DNA of 64,000 bases. Source: Marasmius tenuissimus. Its lineage: Eukaryota; Basidiomycota; Agaricomycetes; Agaricales; Marasmiaceae. The DNA is taken from assembly GCA_029532415.1 (NCBI GenBank), contig JAQOTA010000069.1, forward strand, positions 620,001-684,000, given 5' to 3'. Below are positions 23,532-33,946 of this stretch, piece by piece. The position numbers and the translations under genes are program-made. Below the pieces are notes generated by a model that was not told where the DNA came from, searched no databases, and was given only the letters and a program-made list of their open reading frames with translations. Each line of letters begins with the position of its first letter. Positions within the stretch are counted from its first letter, which is position 1.

Positions 23532-24949
23532 TAGATGAAGGAGGAACCTATAGGTATGTTGTAGGTAGTGGCTAGTCCTTCGATCGGGAGACTTATATAG
23601 AGTGAAACCCTCGTCCATGAGCTTTCTTGGTCTTTTTTTAGATGGCAATGGTATGCCAGACATTCAACAGCTCCCTCCCGAATCTGACGCCCGTACACTT
23701 TTCCCGTGCGAGTAAGCATCTCCCAGTTTTCATCGTAACTGCTCTTGTTGAAGAGTATCTGTTTGTACCATCGGTTGTGACCAGAAGAGTCGGTTCTCTC
23801 GTAGGAAGGTTTTGGGAATACTTCGAGAGAGAAAACACGAAGAGTTGGTTATTGAGTTCGGAAAGCTCACCCACTCCTACAGCCAGATGAGCTCCCACTG
23901 AGGGGAGTAGGTTGTGATATTCCTGTTTTCAACCGGCTTTTGGTAGTACAAATTAAGGATGGAGAGACCGATAAGTGATAATTGCTAAGGCGAAAGGACT
24001 CCAGTACTCACAGCAAGTTCCACACTATGCACATCCGTCGAAAAGGAGCTTCCCACCTCGAGTACATGAGGGTAAGAGCGGGTGCCATTGTTCGACCATT
24101 CGGAGCAGCTGGGAGTTGCAGAGACTCAATGTGTCACTTGTGAATCAGAGAGTCACAAAAGGGAGATAGGTGAGGGCCCTCGAACCGACAATCGACACTG
24201 GCAGAAATAAGTGACTTTGTAGCATCGGAAAAACACCTATTGGATGACCATTTGAGTTTTAATCATTCTGAAACACCTCGAGAGCATGCTCTCTGGGTGC
24301 ATTGATTGGATTCCTTCGCAAGTTCCCGGTATATGAGATGTCGACTCGGTGGAACGAGAAGGGGGATTGAATCAATTCCAGAGCCATAGTCTTATTCGTT
24401 GACAAGAAGCGACCGCAGGTAGATGAAATCCACTGCATTCCCGACCCAATTCAAGCAGACCTAGATCCAAAGGCAGATAAACAGCTTCAAGTACAAGTAA
24501 AGATATGATGCTTGAGAGATGTACAGGACTGTGAAGGTATGTCAGACAGGAGAAGCACTGTAATTTAGCTCTGAGGGGGCTCACCGGAGGATGGTGTTTC
24601 ATATGCCCTCGAAGAGCTTCCTGGGGTCCTGCAAGGGCGTTTCAGACCAGTCATTAGTGCGGACAGGAAGCCATGTTCAAGTCGGGCAATAGGCGAAACG
24701 GTATGGCATATTGTTCACTGCCAAGACTGTTCCTCATGGGCACGTATTAGTTGATCGTGTTTTTGGGCGGTAATAGGCCGCTGTGAGAGGAACATGAAGC
24801 TTCACAGGGTGAATGTACGCCAGCGAGCATTCGAAAAATGGGAAGAACTAGATTGGGGGATGTCTCAACCAGCACGTGGTCCAACGGAGGTCTAAAGATC
24901 TAAAGTGTCTACTAGCGCTTTTGCGGCTTGCCGCGACCCGTCGACGCGA
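23532..24949. other. Intergenic, astacin E promoter and upstream of PKA relic 2
   Basis: No gene supported. The part near 23532 should be the E promoter. About 23960-24030 resembles the region upstream of C (about 14230-14270), and about 24600-24890 resembles the sequence upstream of the intact PKA gene. This fits E and the following PKA relic being a copied segment. Confidence 0.5.
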
Positions 24950-25740
24950 CAAAGCATCGATCTCGAAACCCTTTTCAGTCCCTCTTCGCCTGTCTTTCAC
25001 TCAGCGCAGGGCGCATATTTCGACCTGTAGGATCCAGAATCCCAGCTCCACTGTCATCTTTGCTCTTTTCCCTCTCCATACGGGGTGTCTTCGAGTATCA
25101 ACTGAGATACACTTATATCACTTCCCATATCACCTGGATATAGCGTTGGCAAGCAAGACCAGGACGAAGATATATCAATATACTCTGCTATACTCTAGAG
25201 GCAAGGATGTCGCTATGGTCGAATGACCGCAGCTACCCGCCCGTCGATCAGGTCCCTCTTTCGGCTATGGAGAACGAGACGGTTCATCTGCATGATACCA
25301 GACTTCGATTGACAGACTTTGAGGTCCGTGATATGCTTGGTACGTCGGGGTCGGATGCTACCTATGATTGTTTTGATTGAATAATATTGACCCCCTGTTC
25401 TTCCTCCCTCTCGACAGGTCTTGATACATTCGGTCGTGTCCTCCTCGTACGCCACCGTCATCTATTGACGCAGAGCCATTTCGCACTCAAATTTTCCGGA
25501 AGACCGAGATCATACAACTCCACCAGATCGAACAAAGCCGTCAACGCAGAAGAACACATTTTATCTCAAGTTCAGTCTCACCAACGTCTACATGGCGATG
25601 CCGCACCTTCCCAGCGGAGATCTCTTCACTACGAAAATCGGTTGGGTTCACTCCAGACGCGAAGAGGTTTTTCATGTTGGCGTTGGACTACCTCCGTTCG
25701 TTTGAAGCCATACCTGAACACGGAGAATCTCATCGGGCGT
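24950..25740 (+). pseudogene. PKA catalytic subunit relic 2 (5' half of a chimera)
   Basis: Matches the intact PKA leader (CTCAGCGCAGGGCGCATATTT), exon 1 (about 25170-25340, ending with the ENETVHLHDTRLRLTDFEV part) and the start of exon 2 (about 25420-25740). There are frameshifts and a large internal loss between the QSH and catalytic regions. The end reads GGAGAATCTC, corresponding to ENLL of the PKA catalytic loop (about 39325-39334), and then switches to Aurora upstream sequence. Non-functional. Confidence 0.83.
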
Positions 25741-26755
25741 CCGCCTATCCTCGTCACTACAGCTCCAGCTTCGAACTCTCCCCGAACCGCTCGTCGACAA
25801 CGTTGCATGATGGCAGCGGTAATCTCGTTCACCCACCAACTCGCCAACCTCAGCATTTTCCAATCACAATCTCAGAAATGTGCAGGTGACAAGGACAATG
25901 AACAAAATCATTGTTTTCAGGTTGCTTATTAGATGCGCTATGTCGAATTCAGTCTCTGGACATGGACACACGAGATCGAGCTGCCAGGACTACAGTACCA
26001 AAAGTCAGCACGCCGTTTTTGAAGTTAGTGAAGACGAGCCGATCTTTCCCATCACGGTCGCAACAGAAACTTGCGATAAAGCACTGCAAGAAGCCTGGCA
26101 CGATGACCTTGATCGGTCCTGGGCAACTGGACATTGGAAAGTACGATGGAGTGTTTGAAGTTGATACGCATGACGCCGTATCGTTAGACGGTTTGGCATT
26201 GACTTCGAGTACAAAGTACGTCTCCACAGCAAAAGTATCCGCTACTTAGGTCTGACCTCTCTCTCAATCACTAGTACTACCTGGTCTCTTCTCGACTTCC
26301 AAATTGGCCGTCCTTCGGGAAAGTTCAGTCATGTCTACTCGTCCACAAAGCCTTCTACAAATCCGAACTCCTACGCAAAGGTACTGAGAAAGAACTTCGT
26401 CACGAAATCGAAATCCAGATGAATCAACGCCGCCCGAATATCTTACGGTTATATGGGTACTTCCACGATTCGAAACGCGTCTTTCTTATGCTCGAGTTTG
26501 CTGGACGGAGCGAGATGCACAAGCAGCTTCTCAAGCAAGGGCCGTTCTCGGAGAGACGGAGTGCGTCGTATATGTACCAGGTGGCAGACGCCCTTTAGCG
26601 CCGGAGATGCCGAGGGTGCAGTTATATGGGGTGTGGGTCGACCACTGGGCGATTGGAGTGTTGAGGTACGAATTCTTGTGCGGCAAGTCGCCGTTCAAGG
26701 ATGTGTCTAGTCGGAAGAGTAAGTTGTCGGATTCCTCCTTCGTCCGATTAGGGCG
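25741..26755 (+). pseudogene. Aurora kinase relic 2 (3' half of the chimera)
   Basis: Runs from the Aurora promoter motif CCTCGTCACTACAGCTC (about 25748) through the N-terminal region and kinase N-lobe ([20 protein letters not shown]). After a VADAL-like block there is a TAG stop, and the sequence jumps to the piece equivalent to PPEM, so the segment holding HRD and DFG is deleted (roughly 200 bp). It ends at the position of the second Aurora intron. Several frameshifts. Non-functional. Confidence 0.87.
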
Positions 26756-27547
26756 TGTGCTGATTTGCCTCTAGTTTACCATCGACCAAATCCATCTGTA
26801 CGCTGCTATTGCTTTAGATGACAGCATATAGCACACCGTTGAACGTTCAAACCCGGCATCAACGAGATAGAAGCCATGCGGCTCAACGACTTTGACTCCC
26901 CTACTACTCACCACCGAACACCATAGTACTAATAACTCATCTGGGACCATTTTGTTTACTTCAAGAGAATATACGCGGGATATTATAAGAGAAATAGGCA
27001 GAATCGTAATCATACTGGACTGTGGAGTCCTTCAAAAGAAAAAGTGAGTGACTCTGTTCGGTCGGAGTCCCGCGAACCCATGAGAGCGAGATGCAACACC
27101 GTTTTCAAAATTTCAACCCGGGCTCACATGACTTGTACATGACTTGAATCCGAGGTACGGTATCCACCGGGTCGATTTTCCTGATCTGAGAACTTGGGCT
27201 CCTCTGCCCGACAGACCAGAGGTATGTTCTACTTTCCTATACCATCACCTTGTGGAGACGACAGAGCGTGATGGACCGAATGTGCCGACGGGTGTTGGGT
27301 CAATTCAATGGGCACTTCCGTCTCTGCCGTTGGGCTCGGGAAACGTGGTCATGCATGTGGGAAATCTGGTCATGGATGCACGTTGTAATCTAGAATTTAG
27401 AGTTCTAACATTAAGTACTACCCCTACGTCTACCCACGGGAAACTTTCTTCATCTCGAACTATCAAACCCTCCACATAAAACCTATAAAAACCCACCAAT
27501 GACTGGGAGATCGATTTCCATAGCCTACCTTGCACACATTGACCGGT
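26756..27547. promoter_or_regulatory. Upstream region of astacin F
   Basis: No gene supported. The last 60 bp before the start (from about 27487) resemble the sequence upstream of B (CCCGCCAATGACCGGGGAG at about 8008), so it is probably a conserved promoter/5'UTR of the plus-strand protease genes. Confidence 0.45.
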
Positions 27548-29545
27548 ATGGTCAACTGCGACGCGGCGTTCGTTCACAACTGCGTCCTTCCTCCTCGGTT
27601 CGACAGTGTCGACCACACCATCGAAACCTCGTTCTTATCCCATGATGATACGCCCAAGCCAAGCAGCCTCGCCCTCTCGAGATCTACCAAATGGCCGGGT
27701 AACGGCGTTCGCCTCGACGTCGCCTGCGTTAATGATCCTCCACTTCCAGACGATTTCTTGGAAGAGGTTGTAAACCTCATGAACACCGCGTGGTCCAGTG
27801 TTTGCAACTGCCGCTTCGTACTCCTCCCCTCTGACCCCTCAGGCTCTAACGACCACATTCCTGCTGCCGATGTCCGTATCAGGTTCTCTTTCCATAGCAA
27901 CGACTCTTGGTCCTACATCGGCACTCAAATTCTTGAACAAACCAAACCCCAACAACCAACAATGAACATCGCAGTGTCTCCCGACCTGTCTAACCCGGAT
28001 TTTGTTACGACACTCCTCCATGAAACTGGCCATACCCTGGGCTTCACCCACGAGCACTTCCGCCCAGGACTCATTGAGCGGATTGACGAGAAAGAAGCGA
28101 TCGCCTATTACAAGACCATGGGATGGACGGAAGACCAGACTAAGCGTAACGTGTTGAAGCCTCTCTCCTCGACGCATGAATATGACCTCTCGTACGAGAT
28201 GGATATTCACTCCATCATGTGCTATGCTATTCCCAACCGTATCCTAAAGGATGGTAGTGGAGACATCCCTGGGGGACAGAATCTCAGCGAGTACGACAAG
28301 AAACACGCCGCAAAGGTTTACCCCATTCCCAAGCTTGAAAGGAGAGTCACGGGAAAGAGCAAGGACGGAACAATCACTTCGAAGGATTCGTACTTGTTAA
28401 CAAAGAACGGAGTATTTATAGGGTGCTTGGAAGTGGACCGACATCGTGAGTGTTCTCACTTCAGTCACTGATCCCATCTCAATCCAACTACCAGTGGGAG
28501 AACGCATAATCATCCGAAGACCCGTACAAGTCACACAGGCTGTGATCACCTCGTTGGCTTCCGACGGTCAACTGCATGTAGTAAAGAACGGTCCCGCAAG
28601 TACGGCACGGCGGGAAAGCCCCACAGGTGATACTAACAGTCAGTCTACCCCTCTTTCTCTGAAATCGTTGAACTTGATGCTCACCTTCCGCTCCCTTTTT
28701 ACATGTAGGGCGAATCTTGAACAACGGAAGGCCGAACATACCCAATGCCTGTGACCAGTACGAGGTCATCACCGCGGTGTATGAATGGCAAGGCACGTTC
28801 GACACTTCGTATACGCCTACCATGTGACCGACTCGGACTGACCATTGTCCCTGTAGGGCCGTGGAAAGAGCTGTTCAAAGCGGCGGATGCCAGATGGATC
28901 ACGTCCACAAAGATTCACCACTATTATCAAAACAATAGAGGCGAAATTTACCAGATACCAGTGAGAGATCCGAAATGTAGGTATTCCACAACAGTTTGCT
29001 TCCTACCTCGCTCATGAAGCTATCTAGCCGGCTGGAAACGGGTCGACAAGTTCAACGATACTGTACGAATCACAGCTAATTGGCGCCGCTTGTATCAACA
29101 GCGTAAGAATGGGGAGATTTGGGTTTATAGAGGTGTGGGTGAATGTAGGTGGTGTTCTCTTCATACAGCCGTCCGTGATCACTAATGAACACCCTTTATG
29201 GCCTGCCAGACTGGACAAGAGTCTACGAGAACGAAGGGTCAAAGCAGTACCACATCGAGGCGTACGAGGATAGATTATTCAGGATTGAAAAGCGCTATGA
29301 CAGCGACGGACCTGGCAGTGGTGTATGGGTCAACGATGACAACACTGAAGCAGGTAAGTGTATTGATTTTGAATTCTCTGTTTCCGTCTCCTGTATCTGT
29401 ATCTCGAGCTAACCCTAGTACAGGCTGGAAACCTCTCGAGATCAGCAAGAATTGGTCTAAATTCTCGTATACCCGTGGTTATGTGTACGAATCCGTCAAG
29501 GAAGGGGCGAAAGAAGTGATGACGAGGTATGCCGGGATCTGCTGA
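27548..29545 (+). CDS. Astacin-type metalloprotease with C-terminal repeats, copy F
   Basis: The best-preserved plus-strand copy. The start at 27548 (MVNCDAAFV) matches B. Exon 1 runs 27548-28445, exon 2 from 28495, exon 3 28709-28792, exon 4 from 28857; the gene ends at TGA 29545. The intron 28793-28856 begins GC and ends AG. The zinc site is HETGHTLGFTHEHFRPG and the Met-turn is HSIMCYA. Repeats: SYLLTKNGVFIG, QLHVVKNG, ILNNGRPNIP, HHYYQNNRGEIYQIP, RLYQQRKNGEIWVYRG, RLFRIEKRYD with GSGVWVNDDNT, and YVYESVKEGAKEVMTRYAGIC. There is no N-terminal hydrophobic signal. Convergent with G across a duplicated spacer. Confidence 0.86.
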
Positions 29546-30125
29546 ACGAGCACAGACGCTGTTTCTCTTTGAGTAAAGGTGTTTTCGCACCGATGGGCAT
29601 GTAAATCAGGAAGGATAACTGTTATGGAGCACTGGGATGTACTAATATTTAGCTGTACGATATACTGCGAGCCTCTGTCGCCCGGGGTCCGCAATCACGG
29701 ATTGATTATGCCTCATTGATCTTTAATTTCATGTCTGATTTCTACAGGTACATGTATGACTTGAATTAGAGCACGGAGGGGGCAAGCAGCAAGCTTCAAG
29801 TGGCACTTGAGTATTGATAGGTCTTGTACAAAGTTCGTGTCGACGCGAACATCGCCAATAAGAAAAGTGATACGTCTTGTCTTCTGACGTGGGCCTGGTA
29901 GGCTCAATGCGGCATATCATACTGGTACAGTACTAGTGTTACATGAAAATTCAACTTCGTGGTAACAAAGTCTATCCATAAGAAAATTACAGTATCCAAA
30001 GGGAGACCCGTGTCCATGGTCGTGAGAAAGTCAGATTAGGTAGCTCGTAGTATCATATGATGAAGAGACCACTGAACGATCCAGCGGCACCGTCGCCTTG
30101 AAATGTCCGGCAATCACCACCAAGT
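29546..30125. repeat. Intergenic between convergent F and G, copy of 20560-21344
   Basis: Non-coding. It matches the D-E spacer, with substitutions and small indels, including the GGGTCCGCAATCACGGATT block and the stretch before the minus-strand gene end. Its value is as evidence that the F-G pair is a copy of D-E. Confidence 0.65.
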
Positions 30126-32233
30126 TCAACATATCCCGGTATACCTCGTCACCTTCCCCGTGCGTTTGACGAAGACGTACACACAACCTGCAGTGTAAAC
30201 AAAGGTTGTCCAATCCTTGCTTATCTGCAGAGGTTTCCAACCTGTGCAAAAATTAGCCTGGGATACGAAAGGAGAAGTAGTCAAACGAAGATTGACAGTC
30301 TGCATGCGCACTCACCTCCGACAACATGGTGAATGCCCTTATGATGATCAAGTTCCAGGTAGACTTTCGATGCAATATGGTCCGTGTTGCTATCGTTAAC
30401 CCATACCCCCGACGGGTTGTCGTCACTGCACGTGTGGAACATGATGAAGAACCTATCCTCCTGCGCCTGAATGCTGTAGTTTGAAGCACCTGCTGCACCT
30501 CTAACGACTGGTTCCGGCATTCGAATCTTGCTTCCCTTGGGGGCCCTCCGGGGCGGATATATTTTCATCCAAGCTGACATACCGAGAACGATGTGAGACC
30601 GTGATAATGGAAAAGGAAAGACCACCAAGGACCACCTACATTTATCCTTGCCCGTATAAACCCAGACCTCACCATTCCTACGCTGTTGGTAGAGGTGGCG
30701 CCAGTTGGTCGCGATCTGGATGGTTTCAGTGATAGTATCAGTTGATCTATTGACCCGTTCCCAATTAGCCACTGAAGGCTTTGTGAGCAAGGTGGAGTCA
30801 GGGCAGTTGAATTCCTTACATTTTTCATCCCTTCGGCGCGGAACCGGTATCTGGTAGATTTTGCCGCTTCTTTCTAGGCGATAGAGGTGGGTGTTCGTCG
30901 ATGAGATCCTTAAGGTGTCCCCTGACTTATTTAGTGTTCTCCAGTGGCCTATACTCCGTGGATTAGTCCCAGTCACCATCGCGGAAACCATAGAACATAC
31001 CCCCATGCTCATTACCATCATACATCACTACTCTTCCCTCGTTGTCGAGGTAGTAGTTTGCATTACCACGGATGTCGACTTGTGCTACATCGTGTATAGA
31101 TCTCCCGTTGACCTGGTGCCAGTCTACGTGTGAGCAGGAGAATAAACCCAAGTTCAGAGGTTTTCGAGAAAGAGCGGAAGAGACTCGCAAAACAAACTGA
31201 CCGTCCCTGTCATCTCCGGGCGAGCCACGCCAGATCGAAACAACGAACTCGTTCTCTATCTTGTACAACGTATCATCGGAGGCGATCAGGGTCGTCTTCG
31301 TTGGGTCTTCTACTTTGTCAATGATGTGTTTCTCCGCTGGCGATTATTATATCAGAACCGATCGAGATAACGAGAGTTGTGCAAAGTATACTTACGACGT
31401 CCGTTCATCTCAAAGTATGCTTTGATATCTCCGTTTTTCATCAGGAGATATAAAGCCTTCTCAGAGGCAGCTATCCCGACTATGGCCCTATTCGTCTCCA
31501 ACTCCATGGCTTCTTCCTTGGGAACAGGATAAAAATCCTCATGACCAGCAAATAACCGGTCGTCCCAGGACAAGTTATTTCCTCCCGTGATCGCAGGGTC
31601 CTTCATCCCGGCCTTCAGGATAAATTCGTATATGCCATAACACATAATCGATTTTTTATCCTCCCTGGCCGAGAGTGTATACAAATGCTCGTCAAGAGGT
31701 GTGAAATTTTTGGAAAAGGTGGCTTTACTCCAATTCTCCTTGGGGCCACAGTAATACTTGCGCGCGCTTGGCCCATCGATCCGGTTGATGAGCCCGGAAC
31801 GACAATGCTCGTGCGCAAAACCAAGAATATGACCCGTTTCGTGGAGGGTAGCGCGGCGTAGAGCCTGTGCGTCGCCAGGGGCGATCCCTTCGAGCATCAT
31901 CGTTGCCTTCCTTTGGTCGGTTTCTTGAAGAGCTAGTGTACCATCGTAGGACCAACATCCGCTTCTGCCTTTGCCAGAGAAGCTGATGCGGACTTCGGCA
32001 GCAGCAATGTGCTCGTCGGAGGGCTCGAGGAGGGTGAAGTAAACGTTGGAGTAAAGAGACCAGAAGTTCATGTCTTTTACGGTCGATTGCTGAACTTTGG
32101 GAGGAGGCGCGGGCTTGTCAATGAAAACAACGCGGAGACGGACGCCGTTACCTGGCCATCTGACAGCGTTATAAAGAGCAAGTTCGGACACGGGTGGTTG
32201 CGATGGACGAGGTCGGGAGGGATGTTGGTCCAT
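30126..32233 (-). CDS. Astacin-type metalloprotease copy G, possible frameshift
   Basis: Start at 32233 (MDQHPSRPR). Zinc site HETGHILGFAHEHCRSG, Met-turn KSIMCYG, then repeats KALYLLMKNGDIK, TLYKIENEFV, QVDIRGNANYYLD, HLYRLERSGKIYQIP, HLYQQRRNGEVWVYTG and RFFIMFHT with SGVWVNDSNT. The 577 bp 30894-31470 is almost identical to H (34596-35174), introns included. Inside that block G lacks two bases (CGCG against CGCGCG in H, at about 30980), which puts an early stop after the FYGFRDGDWD reading. Only removal of a 28 nt GT-AG piece would restore frame, shorter than normal fungal introns. The protease domain itself is intact, so G may make a protein lacking the last four repeats. Confidence 0.72.
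30894..31470. repeat. Near-identical block shared with gene H (G copy)
   Basis: Matches 34596-35174 apart from one 2 bp gap and about two substitutions that I could see. It spans the end of exon 1, two introns and the second and third repeats. Outside the block G and H differ at many positions. This pattern fits recent gene conversion or a short duplication. Confidence 0.85.
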
Positions 32234-32890
32234 CGTAGGTAAGGATGAGAGGAGCCTGCGTGTACTACAGCTGTCGTAGGCATATGCGGTCCTGCTTTTA
32301 TGCTGGAATCGTGCGAGTTCGGCAGGTTTCGCACTGCACTGAAGAACGAAGGCACCACACAAAACAAGCAGCTACCACAAAGCCAAAAGGACATACTACT
32401 GCAAGAGACGCATAGCCTCTTCCGACTACTGTAGTTACGACGAGCATTGACTCAGTTCTCCATGACAAAAGCTCCAAAGGCCACGGCCTTATATGTCGCG
32501 TCTACCGCAGAAGATGGTCTCGCTTCTAGTGGAAGTAGGTCAGATGATGGTGAAGACGCAAGTCAGAGATGAGAACTTAACTGAGTTCTGAGTTCGAGTT
32601 GGTAGGCAAAGTAGGCTCAAACTGTTTGCCTTTTATATCCAGAGTCTCAAGTCTGGGGTATGTCTAGATCTCTCGGTAAGTAGTTAAGATAAACCTGCTC
32701 TCTATAGCTCGTTTGTATAACAGCCTTGGTCAACGCAGTGGTGAGAGCTGAACACCTATGTTCTTCCCGGGCGCCACTTGACATTACTGTGTTATTGATA
32801 CACCTCCTAGTACACGTATAGATGAGCTTGTAGACCTAAATAAGACAATGTTGCAGCTTCAGAAGAGTTGGCTTCGTTTGGATGACATTA
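32234..32890. promoter_or_regulatory. Upstream region of astacin G
   Basis: No gene supported. It should carry the G promoter. The reading frame of G stays open some 130 nt upstream of the chosen start, but that sequence is not conserved in sister genes. The Tc1-like element begins at 32891. Confidence 0.4.
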
Positions 32891-33753
32891 CAGCTCTTTC
32901 CGGAACTTAGGGCGCGGGCGTTTTTTTTCTCTCGCGCGAGCCCAAATACAGTGAAAACACTGTGCGATTTTTAGGACTCGTAAATAGAAATAAATTTGTA
33001 CCGGACATACACCGTTCTTGAGAGAAACATCAGGGCTTTCAGCTGATATGATTTTTGTAGTTGTCGGTACGGACTCCGGAGGAAGGGTGACAGCAAGCTC
33101 ATCGTTGCATGTTCATGATCAGTACCAGTGCTCGGGGATCGTGGGAACTTTGACCCAAACCGTAGTCGCGTCTGACCTGAACGTGTCTCTTATGGTTCTT
33201 AGCTTCCTACCACTATCATGCCTCGAAAATGACTGATCACTCCTGTTCGCCACCACTATTCTTCTGACCTCAAGAGGAGGGTAATCTATCAGCAGGAGAT
33301 TCTGGGCCACAAGTTACAACACCACAGATATAGCAATTTTGCTGGATATACCACCTCGGGTGGTTCAAAGGGTTATCAAGCTTTGGAGAACGACAGGAGA
33401 GGTTTGCCGGGACGGTTTCTGCCCTTTACGCATGGGTTGGGCCAGGATGGTGAGAGAGAAGAACGAGAAACACAAAGGACGCGTCAACGCTCAACGCGAC
33501 TACGATTTGGGTCAAAGTTCCCACGATCCCTGAGCACTGTGAACAACGATGAGCTCGCTGTCACCCTTCCTCCGTACCGACAACTACAAAAATCATATCA
33601 GCTGAAAGCCCTAATTTTTCTCTCAAGAACGGTGTATGTCCGGTACAAATTTATTTCTATTTACGAGTCCTAAAAATCGCACAGTATTTTCCCTGTATTT
33701 GGGCTCGCGCGAGGGAAAAAAAACGCCCGCGCCCTAAGTTCCGGAAAGGGCTG
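32891..33753. mobile_element. Tc1/mariner-type relic with very long inverted arms
   Basis: Left end CAGCTCTTTCCGGAACTTAG and right end the inverse (CCGGAAAGGGCTG), each bordered by TA. Inverted similarity continues inward for at least 200 bp on each side, through GCGCGGGCG, the T-run, AAATACAG, GATTTTTAGGACTCG and GTACCGACAACTAC. Weaker inverted matches (GGGAACTTTGACCCAAA) bring the arms to about 300 bp. The centre holds a transposase N-terminal remnant (33217-33430). The AACTTAGGGCG core is shared with the element at 6524-7848. Confidence 0.85.
33217..33430 (+). pseudogene. Tc1-like transposase N-terminal relic
   Basis: A MPRK start codon region near 33219 is followed by a stop, then SSDLKRRVIYQQEI, which matches the first helix of Tc1/mariner-type HTH domains. 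After a frameshift, ILLDIPPRVVQRVIKLWRTTGEV (read from about 33330) matches the recognition helix and the following LWRxTG motif. The catalytic DDE part is absent, so this is only the DNA-binding end. It lies between the long inverted arms. Confidence 0.6.
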
Positions 33754-33946
33754 TAATACGACCTCTTAGCCCTTTCCACACGACTTTGCTGGCACTTGCT
33801 GTGACAGAAAGAAGAGAAATGAGCGCTCGACCGACACGCATCGCACATGACACCGGCACATCCCGAGACTTGAAATATTCAGATCTCACATTTATATCGC
33901 ACAGACGAGGGCTATCGTCTCTAGATACGCCAGTAAGCTGCCCATT

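Noticed and set aside
25387..25932. 181-codon forward open frame
   Set aside because: It merely reads across the PKA::Aurora junction; frames do not match either kinase protein for most of its length.
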